Shown piece by piece: positions 1 through 6,170 of a stretch of 6,170 nt of DNA. Source of the stretch: CAVXAE01 sp044225565 (lineage in GTDB: Bacteria; Pseudomonadota; Gammaproteobacteria; Steroidobacterales; Steroidobacteraceae); NCBI GenBank assembly GCA_044225565.1, contig JBGAIL010000244.1, positions 1 through 6,170 of the forward strand. Direction: 5' to 3'. The position numbers were made by a program, and so were the translations under genes. A model generated the notes under the pieces. It was not told the DNA's origin and made no database searches. It was given only the letters and a program-made list of their open reading frames with translations. The first letter of the stretch is position 1. Each line of letters starts with the position of its first letter.

Positions 1-704
1 ATGGCAACCTTTCCTTCCACGACGGTGACCGTAGTGCCGCTGCGCCGGCGATAGACATCGAACTTCGTGCCGAGAGCACGCATTTGCGCGGAGCCGCTGC
101 GCACACGAAAGGGCCTGCGCGGATCCTTCGCCACCTCGAACAGCGCCTGGCCGTCGATGACCTCCACTGCACGCTCGCCGCCGGAATAGCGCACCCGGAT
201 GCGGGATCGGGAATTCAGCTCCACTTTCGAGCCATCCGCGAGCCGCAGGATGCGCTGCTCGCCGATGCCCGTCGAGTACGTGCCCCGGCCATGGAGCTGG
301 CTCGCCACTGCCAGCAGCGCCAGCACGCTCAAGAGCGCAGCGGCCGCGACGGCTCGGCGCACAGACCACCACTGGCCGGGCCGCGGCGACGCGATGCCTT
401 GCGCCACTGGACCCCCGGCATCGTCGAGCTCTTTGGAATTCGCGAGGGAGGCGACGTTTTCCGTGGCGCGCGCGCGCTCCGCGAGCTGCTGCACATCCGA
501 TTCGCGCAGCGAGTCGACGCCCGGAAGGTCCGACCAGAGGCCGACGATGCCGAGATACGCGCGCACGTGCTCGGGAGACGTTCGCAGCCACGCCATGAAT
601 CGGTCGTGCACGGCGGCTTCACTACGCTCGTGCCGCAAGGTCACGAACCACTCGGCCGCCTCGTCGACGATCTGCGTGTTGAGCGAAGGGCGTCGCGCGC
701 TCAT
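1..704 (-). CDS. FecR-family anti-sigma/sigma regulator, 3' part cut by the window edge
   Basis: This is an inner-membrane regulator that would hold its partner ECF sigma factor and respond to an outer-membrane receptor signal through its periplasmic domain. The frame stays open from the ATG at 704 to the left edge, giving 234 codons; family members are usually about 320-350 residues, so roughly a third is missing. Residues 15-50 form the cytoplasmic N-terminal (DUF4880-type) domain, with EAAEWF, a central MAWL and SPEHVRAY. One hydrophobic helix spans about 118-136. The FecR domain starts near 141, with GEQRILRLADGS, then GQALFEVAKDPRRPFRV and ALGTKFDVY. The start is well supported: it overlaps the sigma stop codon as ATGA, and GGAG lies 8 bases upstream. 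The overlap implies translational coupling to the sigma gene. A linker rich in Ala, Gly and Pro (about 75-110) joins the cytoplasmic domain to the helix. Confidence 0.93.
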   Translation of the reverse strand, partial: MSARRPSLNTQIVDEAAEWFVTLRHERSEAAVHDRFMAWLRTSPEHVRAYLGIVGLWSDLPGVDSLRESDVQQLAERARATENVASLANSKELDDAGGPVAQGIASPRPGQWWSVRRAVAAAALLSVLALLAVASQLHGRGTYSTGIGEQRILRLADGSKVELNSRSRIRVRYSGGERAVEVIDGQALFEVAKDPRRPFRVRSGSAQMRALGTKFDVYRRRSGTTVTVVEGKVA

Positions 705-1225
705 CTGAACCGCTCCAGCCGCTGCCGGCAATGCGACAACGCCTTCGCGAGATGCTTCTTCACCGTGTTGCGTGAAATGCCGAGGCGTACGCCGATCTCG
801 TCCAGGGAGAACCCGTCCCGCCGGCGCATCACCAGTACGGCCTGGGATTTCGGAGAAAGCTGCCGCAAGGCGAGGTCCAGGGCCGCGAGGCGCTCCCGGG
901 TCTCCGCTTGCGAAGGAAGGTCCACATCGTCCGCAGGATGCAGCGCCGCCCATTCCGCCACGTCCGCGGTCTGCGGCGCGGAGGCCTGCTTCATGGCGTG
1001 CTCGTACAGCAGGTTGCCTGCGATGGTGAGGAGATAGGCCTCGGGCGAACGGATCTCCTCGTGGCGCCCCAGGCGAAGCAGGCGCAGGTAGATCTCCTGC
1101 GCGAGATCCGGCGCATCCGCACCGTTGGCGAGACGACGGGTCAGGTATCGCCTGAGCCGTCCGCCGTGCGCCCGGGCGACCTCCGCCACGAAGGACCGAT
1201 TGTCGTGCGCTCCCAAAATGAGCAC
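701..1225 (-). CDS. ECF sigma-70 factor, FecI-like
   Basis: This is an alternative RNA polymerase sigma factor of 174 residues, normal for the FecI-like ECF group, which has only regions 2 and 4. Region 2 covers about residues 15-80, with the core-binding segment DLAQEIYLRLLRLG at 40-53 and the promoter-melting segment SPEAYLLTIAGNLLYEH at 60-76. Region 4 covers about 112-170, with LSPKSQAVLVMRR followed by the helix-turn-helix FSLDEIGVRLGISRNTVKKHL at 139-159. The stop codon overlaps the start of the FecR gene by 4 bases, the usual sigma/anti-sigma pairing, so FecR is the expected partner. The likely regulon is a TonB-dependent transporter operon, by analogy with FecIR. The start is uncertain. 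The GTG at 1225 follows the hipA stop by 27 bases and has a GAGG about 18 bases upstream; a start some codons further in (for example Val13) would still keep all of region 2. Confidence 0.92.
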   Translation of the reverse strand: MLILGAHDNRSFVAEVARAHGGRLRRYLTRRLANGADAPDLAQEIYLRLLRLGRHEEIRSPEAYLLTIAGNLLYEHAMKQASAPQTADVAEWAALHPADDVDLPSQAETRERLAALDLALRQLSPKSQAVLVMRRRDGFSLDEIGVRLGISRNTVKKHLAKALSHCRQRLERFR

Positions 1226-1228
1226 CCC

Positions 1229-1243
1229 GCGGATGGAGTCCGC
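1229..1243 (-). other. small inverted repeat at the sigma gene's translation start region
   Basis: GCGGA and TCCGC (1229-1233 and 1239-1243) form a 5-base stem with a 5-base loop in the 27-base gap between hipA and the sigma gene. In the message it would lie 3 bases before the GTG at 1225 and just after a GAGG. Folding would shorten the distance between the two and could set how much sigma factor is made. A stem this short can occur by chance in GC-rich DNA. Confidence 0.25.
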
Positions 1244-1252
1244 CTCAGGGTA

Positions 1253-2581
1253 TTAGAGGGCGGGGCCCGGGGAAACGGGTACCCCCGAAATGGGGGCGGC
1301 CAGCCGTTTGGCGCTTTGCATCTCCTCGTGCTCGAAAGCCGGCTCGAAGGCTTTCAGCTCTTGCGCGCTCATGCCCACCGACGCCCCTCTTGCGACGCGC
1401 CTCCATTGCGCCACTGCGCGGTGGACCTCACCCAGGATTCGAAGGGCGCGCTCCTCGTCGAGATGGAAATACCCTGCCGCATGCAACGCGTCTTCGATCT
1501 TTCCCGTGGGACCCGTCTCCTCCGTAAGCCACGTCTTGGGATCCCTGCCTTTGTCCGGGAACGGATTCAGATCGAACGCAGGCGCGAGGCGCCATTGCCC
1601 GTGCCCCGCGTGCAGGAAGCCGTGATTGTGCAGGTGGTCGTCCACGTTCGTGATCAACATGTTGAAGACGATACGGCGCCACAGTTCAGCCAGGTCCCGC
1701 CGGGCGTCGGGCGAAGCACTCAGGATCCGCTCGGCCACTTCGCTGTAAGCGCGCTCTTCTCCCCGGGACGCCTGCAACATCGAGGTTGCGGAAAGGTACG
1801 GGATGCGACCGCCAGCCGCGCGATCGAAACGGCGGATCAGCGCGACCGGCATCGCGTCGGAGTACACGATACGCCCCCGGGCCGCGTCGATGCCCGCCGC
1901 GGACGCGAGCTCGAGCGCCAGGATCTCGCCTTTGGTCACGGCGCGATCGTCGTCGACGCTCGGAAACTTCCCGATGGCGAGATGCCCGTCCTCATCGACG
2001 ATGGTGCACTTTGGACGCATGCCCCCCAAGGAAGTCGCGCGCCCTCGCAGGTAAGCGAGATCTTTCTCGGTTTCCATGCCCCGCTCCACCGCGTGGGCAG
2101 CACCGATGATCTGGGCGAGCTCCAGCAACGGAGGCACCCCCCGTTCGCCGCCCTCGGGCGTCCGCATGAACTTTCCGTCCGCATTGCGGAATCTCAGAGC
2201 TCCGACGCGGCTGACATCATCGACCCCCAGCAGATAGTCGATCTCCATGAGCGCTGCGCTGCCACTCGCCTTGCCGCTTTTTCGCCGCCTGGCGTGATCG
2301 CGCGCGATGACTTTGCAGCCCCATCCATCGGGCTCCGTGTCCGCGATGGCGAAGTGGAAGATCGGGTCGCTCGAGGTTGCCGCCTTGTGGAAATAGCGCT
2401 CTCGCGTCAACGGCAGGTCTGGAGAGATCTCGAACCGCCCGGGGCTCTCGAGCCAGGTGTCCTCGTAGACGAAGGATGTATTCTCCCGGGCACCCTGCCG
2501 CGAGTGCGTGAGCGTGCCGACCGGTATCGCCCGCTCGCCGAGGCAAACCTGGATCGTCCGCGTGAGGGCGGCTGCTCTCAC
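1253..2581 (-). CDS. hipA: HipA-family serine/threonine kinase toxin
   Basis: This is the toxin of a type II HipBA module, a kinase with an atypical protein-kinase fold. The E. coli homologue phosphorylates glutamyl-tRNA synthetase and causes growth arrest and persistence. At 442 residues it is about full family length. The N-terminal HipA domain covers roughly 8-135. The kinase part shows the glycine loop SLGGMRPK at 184-191, where Ser184 matches the autophosphorylated Ser150 of E. coli HipA. It also shows the ATP-binding lysine in AIGKFP (Lys205), LIRRFDR at 248-254, the catalytic loop NVDDHLHN (Asp314, His316, Asn319) and the metal-binding Asp337 in APAFDLNP. All key residues are present, so it should be active. 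It starts at a GTG that overlaps the hipB TGA as GTGA, with no clear Shine-Dalgarno, which suggests coupling to hipB translation. The last 15 or so residues are a Pro/Gly-rich tail. Its target here is unknown and need not be GltX. Confidence 0.93.
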   Translation of the reverse strand: MRAAALTRTIQVCLGERAIPVGTLTHSRQGARENTSFVYEDTWLESPGRFEISPDLPLTRERYFHKAATSSDPIFHFAIADTEPDGWGCKVIARDHARRRKSGKASGSAALMEIDYLLGVDDVSRVGALRFRNADGKFMRTPEGGERGVPPLLELAQIIGAAHAVERGMETEKDLAYLRGRATSLGGMRPKCTIVDEDGHLAIGKFPSVDDDRAVTKGEILALELASAAGIDAARGRIVYSDAMPVALIRRFDRAAGGRIPYLSATSMLQASRGEERAYSEVAERILSASPDARRDLAELWRRIVFNMLITNVDDHLHNHGFLHAGHGQWRLAPAFDLNPFPDKGRDPKTWLTEETGPTGKIEDALHAAGYFHLDEERALRILGEVHRAVAQWRRVARGASVGMSAQELKAFEPAFEHEEMQSAKRLAAPISGVPVSPGPAL

Positions 2582-2922
2582 AGCGCTTGCGGTCCGCGCT
2601 GGCTGGATTTTTTGACGATCCGCCTGGGCAATGCCTCGTCCATGAGCTGCAAGCCGAGCTCGTCGGCACCGGAATCGAGCAGGTCGGAGAGGGGCTGGAG
2701 CGCGTTGAGCACGAGAAGCGCCTTCGCGAGAGTGCCCACGGCAAGAGAGGGATCGCCTCGTTCCAGACGCCGCAGGGTCGCCGTTGAGACTTGCAGGCGC
2801 TGCGCCATGGATTGGGTCGAGATGCGCCTGCGGCGCCTGGCGAGCGCCAGGTTCTCGCCGAGCTGCCGGAGGGCACGGCGCACGGGAAGAGGCAGAGTGG
2901 CTCCTGTCTTTTTAGCAGTCAT
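2578..2922 (-). CDS. hipB: HipB-like XRE-family antitoxin/repressor
   Basis: This is a DNA-binding antitoxin that should bind HipA and repress the hipBA promoter. The 114 residues carry one Cro/cI-type helix-turn-helix at about 21-72: LGENLALARRRRRISTQSMA is the first part, QRLQVSTATLRRLERG is the turn plus recognition helix, and SLAVGTLAKALLVL closes the domain. It is longer than E. coli HipB (88 residues), with a basic N-terminal stretch and a C-terminal tail from about 80 ending in RRIVKKSSQRG. In E. coli the HipB tail is disordered and is the Lon degradation signal; whether this tail does the same is inference. The ATG at 2922 has no purine-rich ribosome site before it, and a candidate -10 box lies so close that the message may be leaderless. 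It precedes hipA with a 4-base overlap, the usual antitoxin-first order. Confidence 0.9.
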   Translation of the reverse strand: MTAKKTGATLPLPVRRALRQLGENLALARRRRRISTQSMAQRLQVSTATLRRLERGDPSLAVGTLAKALLVLNALQPLSDLLDSGADELGLQLMDEALPRRIVKKSSQRGPQAL

Positions 2923-2940
2923 ATACGAGCGATTTTAGCA
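2910..2940. repeat. direct repeat TTTTAGCA at the hipB start
   Basis: TTTTAGCA occurs at 2910-2917, within the first codons of hipB, and again at 2933-2940 over the candidate -10 box, 23 bases apart. It may be an additional repressor half site, or chance in a T-rich stretch. Confidence 0.3.
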
Positions 2941-2967
2941 TCAAACCGCTCATATAAAAGCGCTAAA
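2922..2967 (-). promoter_or_regulatory. candidate hipBA promoter with overlapping operator
   Basis: Read on the minus strand, an extended -10 TGCTAAAAT lies at 2940-2932, and a weak -35 (TTTTAT) lies at 2959-2954 with 16-base spacing. An inverted repeat with 10-base arms matching at 9 positions (TATACGAGCG at 2922-2931, CGCTCATATA at 2947-2956) brackets the -10 box. This is a likely HipB operator, because HipB dimers bind symmetric sites over their own promoter. A further TTTAGC-type half site (GCTAAA on the plus strand) sits at 2962-2967. The region is strikingly AT-rich against its surroundings. The motifs are visible in the sequence; the assignment to HipB is inference. Confidence 0.55.
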
Positions 2968-2986
2968 TGCATGAGTGCTGCATGAG
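2968..2986. repeat. tandem TGCATGAG direct repeat, 11-base period
   Basis: TGCATGAG occurs at 2968-2975 and again at 2979-2986, an exact 8-base match spaced one helical turn apart, just upstream of the candidate hipBA -35 region. This spacing is typical of an activator or repressor binding site, but no specific regulator can be named. Confidence 0.3.
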
Positions 2987-3037
2987 CCAACTACTTGATT
3001 GTCATGATTATTCGTGGAAGTCGCGCCGCGGACGCCC

Positions 3038-4144
3038 TCAGCTTCCCCAGACGTCCCGGAACAGCCGCACGAAGTTCCCGCCGAGGATCTTCTCGATCCT
3101 CGCCTCGGTCCACCCGCGACGGGCCAGATCGCCGGCGAGCTTCAGGAAGCGCAACGGCTCGTTGTACTCGGGGATGACGTTGAAGACGTCGGCCGCCTCA
3201 CCCGGCGCGGCGATGCCCGCTTTCTGCCGCTCCTCGAAGAACTCCCGCTGTTTGCGGGCCGCGGCCTCGTCGGTGGGCGTCGCGGAAATCACGCCATCCG
3301 TGCCGAGCCCGACGTGATCCTCGCCGCACACGTTCACGGCGTGCTCGAGGTGCCGGATGAGATCCTCCGCACGCGCCTGCCCCGAAGCGCGCAGGAAAGG
3401 CATGAAGTAGATGCCGGCCACGCCGCCCTTCTCCGCCAGCGCCCGCAACGACTCGTCTGCCGTGTTGCGGGGGAAATCCACCAGCGCCCGGCAACCAGTA
3501 TGCGTGATCGCGAGCGGGCCCTTGCACGCGGCGATGCCTTCGGAAATGGTGCGCGGCCCCGCGTGACTGAGATCGAGCAGCAGCTTCAGCCGGTTGATCT
3601 CGGCGATCGCTTCACGCCCGAGCGTGCTCAGCCCGCCGTTTGCCGGCTCCAGACACCCATCGCCCATGAGATTGCGGCGGTTGTACGTCAGCTGCACGAT
3701 GCGCACGCCGAGATTGCGGAACAACGCGAGGCGGCCGAGATCGCCCTGGAGCATGCTGGTGTCCTGGAAGCCGTAGATCAGGCCCAGGCGTCCGCTCGCC
3801 TTGGCGGCTTCGATGTCTCTTGCGGCGAGCACCTTCAGCAGCGCATCCGGACGCGCAGCGATCTCGCCATCGCCGGCCGCGATCTCCCGGATCGCCGCGT
3901 CGTACGCATCCGGATCGTTTCCGACCGCACCCACGGTGAGGTTGACCGCGGTCACTCCCGATGTCTTGATGTCGGCAAGCCCGGCAGCGTCGTACGAGTC
4001 CGGCCCGCCCAGCGAATCGATGACCAGCGCGCGGCGATAACGCTCGGCGGAATAACCCTTCGATGCTTGCCCGGCCTCGAGGATCCAGGGCGCTGCGGCC
4101 GCACAAGCCCCCGCCCAGAACATGAATTGCCTGCGTGTGCTCAT
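3038..4144 (-). CDS. Tat-exported M19 (membrane/renal dipeptidase) family protein with altered metal site
   Basis: The peptidase M19 family are TIM-barrel zinc enzymes that cleave dipeptides, including D-amino-acid-containing ones. This member has 368 residues from the ATG at 4144. That start is chosen because GAGGG lies 5 bases upstream and the protein then opens with a twin-arginine signal, STRRQFMFW followed by an Ala-rich segment. A GTG at 4195 in the same frame would bury that signal and has a poor ribosome site. Family landmarks kept are LGVRIVQLTYN (145-155), the DLSH His194, the ITHT His215, PRN Arg226 and GLGTDG with Asp283. The first zinc-ligand motif, normally DGHND, reads DSLGG (43-47), and the bridging Glu position reads Gln127 in YGFQDT. 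It is therefore an M19 homologue whose dipeptidase activity is doubtful. It follows the S15 hydrolase by 69 bases and is probably co-transcribed with it. Confidence 0.88.
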   Translation of the reverse strand: MSTRRQFMFWAGACAAAAPWILEAGQASKGYSAERYRRALVIDSLGGPDSYDAAGLADIKTSGVTAVNLTVGAVGNDPDAYDAAIREIAAGDGEIAARPDALLKVLAARDIEAAKASGRLGLIYGFQDTSMLQGDLGRLALFRNLGVRIVQLTYNRRNLMGDGCLEPANGGLSTLGREAIAEINRLKLLLDLSHAGPRTISEGIAACKGPLAITHTGCRALVDFPRNTADESLRALAEKGGVAGIYFMPFLRASGQARAEDLIRHLEHAVNVCGEDHVGLGTDGVISATPTDEAAARKQREFFEERQKAGIAAPGEAADVFNVIPEYNEPLRFLKLAGDLARRGWTEARIEKILGGNFVRLFRDVWGS

Positions 4145-4213
4145 GATTTCCCTCGGGGCATTGCGGACCGACAGGGCGATCTTGTCATCCCGCACCGTCG
4201 ACGAGAAGCAGAC
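4145..4213 (-). other. short spacer between the S15 and M19 genes
   Basis: The gap is 69 bases between the hydrolase TAA and the M19 ATG. It contains the M19 ribosome binding site (GAGGG about 5 bases before the start codon) and an in-frame GTG at 4195 that I do not favour as the start. I see no hairpin with a T tract and no good promoter boxes, so read-through from the hydrolase gene is the simpler reading. Confidence 0.55.
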
Positions 4214-6170
4214 TTACGGCGCTACGCCCAATATCGGCAGCCGCAGCACCGAGCGATTCCCGCCGCCCACGTGAATGCCGAGCCTCGGCGCCGGGCTCTG
4301 CTCCGGTGTGACGGTATTGCCGCGATCGGCGCCGGAAATCGTGAGACGCACGCGCTCGCCTGCCCGGAACACCCTTCCCACGGCATACAGGGGAAACTCC
4401 AATGGTACGGGCGTCGCCGACAGCGGCGGCGCGTTCGCCACGTCCACCGAGTTGGACGTGGGGAATGGCAGATCGAAGTTGCGATACGGCGCCTTGCCGA
4501 GCGTGCGGTGCGAAGCACGCAGGATGCCCTCGGAGACGAGGCGCGAGACTCCCTCTTCGTCCACCGCCGTCAGATATGCGTAGACGTCCGCGTCCTTCGC
4601 ATTCTCCGAGGACAGCATCACCCGCACGATGGGCACGCCGGCCACTCGCAAGTCCTGCTGCAGTGGAGCCGAGGTGTACGTCATGGAGCGCATGTCGTTG
4701 GGCGCCATGTCGATCTCCATCACCCTGGACATCTGCCAGCGCGTGCCGGAAGTGCCGAGCGTGGTGCCATAGTCGACGAACCAGGGTTGGCTCGAGGGCT
4801 GCGCGTCTGCCGATGCGCTCAGCGAGCCGTCGTTCTGGGACTGCACGGCCTTTGCGCCCGCCGCGGACAGATGCCACTCCTGATACTGGGCTTCCGCGGG
4901 CGGCCACGTCGGCGCCACATACCACTCCGTCTTCTCGCGACTGCGCTGCAATCCGTACTGCACGGCAGGACGCGACTCTGCGCCGTTGTCGATTCCCCGC
5001 AGCCAGTGATCGAACCAGCGCAGCGTCTCCCGCGCCACGATGCGCTCACGGTCGGCATTCCGCGGATCGTAGGGCAGCGGGCCACGGCTTCCGTGGCCAT
5101 AGGGGCCCATGATCAGCTTGCGCGGCACTTCGAGATTGGCGAACCAGTAGAGCGAGTCGTTGGTGTAGAGGTCGTACCAGCCGCCGAACAGCAACGCGGG
5201 AATGCCGCTCGCATTCACGCGGCCGACGAGCGTGTGCAGGTTGTTCTGCCCTTTGGCCTGGTAGGTGTCCAGAAACGGATACCGGTCCCGCAGCACGCCC
5301 GCGGACTCGACCTCCGGCATGCGCGAGAACAAGGCGTCCATCGCCTCCGAGCCCTGCCGATGGTCTTCGATCGCCTTGCGCAACTCGACCTGGTCGGGGT
5401 CCGCATCGACCTCGGCAATGTTGTCGATGCGCTTGCGCAGCACGGTCGACCGGTTGTCGCCGATGGCGACGCCGCTGCTCCACAAGCCGAGCCAGCCCGC
5501 TCTGAGCACGCCACCCATCGCGTAGCCACCGTTCACCTCGTCGAAGAACGGCACGTCCATGGCCAGCGCCTTCAGGGCCTTGGGTCGTTCAGCCGCGACT
5601 CGCGGCTGGATCTCGGCGAGATAGGACGCACCCAGCATTCCGACGGTGCCATCGCTCCAGCGCTGCCGCGCGATCCATTCGACGATGTCGAAGCCATCCC
5701 GCCCTTCGCGCGGATCGCCTTCGGCCATCGAGGATCCGAAGGACGCGCCGGCGCCACGCATGTCCGCCACGACCACGGCGTATCCATGAGCCAGCATCAG
5801 CAGCGGGGCATCCGGTTGCGATGGAATCTTCAGCCGGCCGTGCGCGTCTGCGGGTGCATCGGGCCAGCGCAGCGTACCGCCCTGCGGCAACGGGATCGCC
5901 CGCCCATAGCGGGTGTACTCGAATAGAACCGGGAACCTTCCACGCGCGACGCGCCCGTCCTTTGCGGGAAGGTAGTAATCCACCGCCAGGCGCACGCCGT
6001 CGCGCATGGGCACGTAGACTGAGCGCCTCACCGCTTCGCCAAATCCTGGCGCCTCGCCCACGCGATATTGTCCGAGGCCGAGCTGTTCCATCGACTGGGG
6101 TGCAACGGCTGAAGCGGCCGGTGCCGCAACCAACCCCGGGGCACTTGCCACCGACGCCAGCGCCAGGAGC
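4214..6170 (-). CDS. CocE/NonD (S15) family alpha/beta-hydrolase, 5' end cut by the window edge
   Basis: This is a serine hydrolase of the X-Pro dipeptidyl-peptidase / cocaine esterase family, acting on peptides, acyl amides or esters; the substrate cannot be fixed from sequence. The frame is open to the right edge. Counting from the GTG at 6151 there are 645 residues, but six more in-frame codons (LLALAS) look like the core of a signal peptide whose start lies outside the window, so 6151 is not the real start. Using that numbering, the alpha/beta-hydrolase domain runs about 43-385, with the nucleophile Ser176 in GMLGASYLAE, Asp327 in LFGGWYDLYTND, His353 in MGPYGHGS and the oxyanion-hole Tyr82 in FEYTRYGR. 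VADMRGAGASFG (128-139) is the family strand/turn. The C-terminal jelly-roll domain (about 455-640) has ITGxxx-like RVAGVPIVRVMLSS and YLTAVDEEGVSRLVSEGILRAS. The catalytic triad is complete, so it should be active and exported. Confidence 0.93.
   Translation of the reverse strand, partial: LLALASVASAPGLVAAPAASAVAPQSMEQLGLGQYRVGEAPGFGEAVRRSVYVPMRDGVRLAVDYYLPAKDGRVARGRFPVLFEYTRYGRAIPLPQGGTLRWPDAPADAHGRLKIPSQPDAPLLMLAHGYAVVVADMRGAGASFGSSMAEGDPREGRDGFDIVEWIARQRWSDGTVGMLGASYLAEIQPRVAAERPKALKALAMDVPFFDEVNGGYAMGGVLRAGWLGLWSSGVAIGDNRSTVLRKRIDNIAEVDADPDQVELRKAIEDHRQGSEAMDALFSRMPEVESAGVLRDRYPFLDTYQAKGQNNLHTLVGRVNASGIPALLFGGWYDLYTNDSLYWFANLEVPRKLIMGPYGHGSRGPLPYDPRNADRERIVARETLRWFDHWLRGIDNGAESRPAVQYGLQRSREKTEWYVAPTWPPAEAQYQEWHLSAAGAKAVQSQNDGSLSASADAQPSSQPWFVDYGTTLGTSGTRWQMSRVMEIDMAPNDMRSMTYTSAPLQQDLRVAGVPIVRVMLSSENAKDADVYAYLTAVDEEGVSRLVSEGILRASHRTLGKAPYRNFDLPFPTSNSVDVANAPPLSATPVPLEFPLYAVGRVFRAGERVRLTISGADRGNTVTPEQSPAPRLGIHVGGGNRSVLRLPILGVAP

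Noticed and set aside
84..1037. A 317-codon plus-strand open frame at the left end
   Set aside because: It covers the FecR and sigma genes on the opposite strand. The minus-strand frame from 704 to the edge shows clear FecR motifs, so the plus frame is a shadow.
908..2938. A 676-codon plus-strand open frame opposite hipBA and the sigma gene
   Set aside because: It is antisense to three well-supported genes, shows no domain or signal and has low-complexity basic composition; it is best explained as a codon-bias shadow.
3000..3037. Possible intrinsic terminator after the M19 gene
   Set aside because: The GC-rich stretch holds only imperfect, short pairings and is not followed by a T tract on the minus strand, so I do not call a terminator.
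4145..4195. N-terminal extension of the M19 protein to a GTG at 4195
   Set aside because: The added 17 residues would bury the twin-arginine signal, and that GTG lacks a ribosome site, whereas the ATG at 4144 has GAGGG at good spacing.
3014..5926. A 970-codon plus-strand open frame opposite the M19 and S15 genes
   Set aside because: It is longer than any real gene here, but its product is Arg/His/Gln-rich with no recognisable domain, and it lies antisense to two genes with complete family motifs. Long antisense frames are common in GC-rich genes with biased third codon positions.

Overview
The window is GC-rich bacterial DNA. Every gene I can support lies on the minus strand, so it reads from high to low coordinates. 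The gene mix suggests a Gram-negative proteobacterium: an iron-starvation-type (FecI-like) ECF sigma factor with a FecR-type regulator, a Tat-exported M19 dipeptidase-family protein, a secreted S15-family hydrolase and a HipBA module. A Steroidobacter/Xanthomonas-like gammaproteobacterium is my best guess, but the sequence does not prove it.

Layout in transcription order: (1) a CocE/NonD (S15) hydrolase entering from the right edge with its signal peptide cut off, ending at 4214; (2) after a 70-base gap, an M19 'membrane dipeptidase' family protein with a twin-arginine signal, 4144 to 3038; (3) a 115-base AT-rich intergenic region with a strong candidate promoter/operator; (4) hipB (2922-2578) and hipA (2581-1253), overlapping by 4 bases; (5) 27 bases later an ECF sigma factor gene (1225-701); (6) overlapping it by 4 bases, a FecR-family anti-sigma/sensor gene that runs off the left edge (704 to before 1).

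Logic: the two right-hand genes are probably periplasmic or outer-face hydrolases acting on peptides, amides or esters. The left half is regulatory. HipB/HipA is a type II toxin-antitoxin (Ser/Thr kinase) pair, and the sigma/FecR pair is a cell-surface-signalling switch that normally controls a TonB-dependent receptor, probably encoded just beyond position 1. The close packing of hipB-hipA-sigma-fecR on one strand, with only 27 bases between hipA and the sigma gene, makes a single transcript plausible.

The observations most worth a second look are the M19 protein, which has lost the canonical HxD and bridging-Glu metal ligands while keeping the rest of the fold signature; the hipBA-sigma-fecR arrangement; and the symmetric, apparently leaderless hipB promoter. 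I saw no RNA genes, CRISPR arrays, insertion sequences or clear intrinsic terminators.
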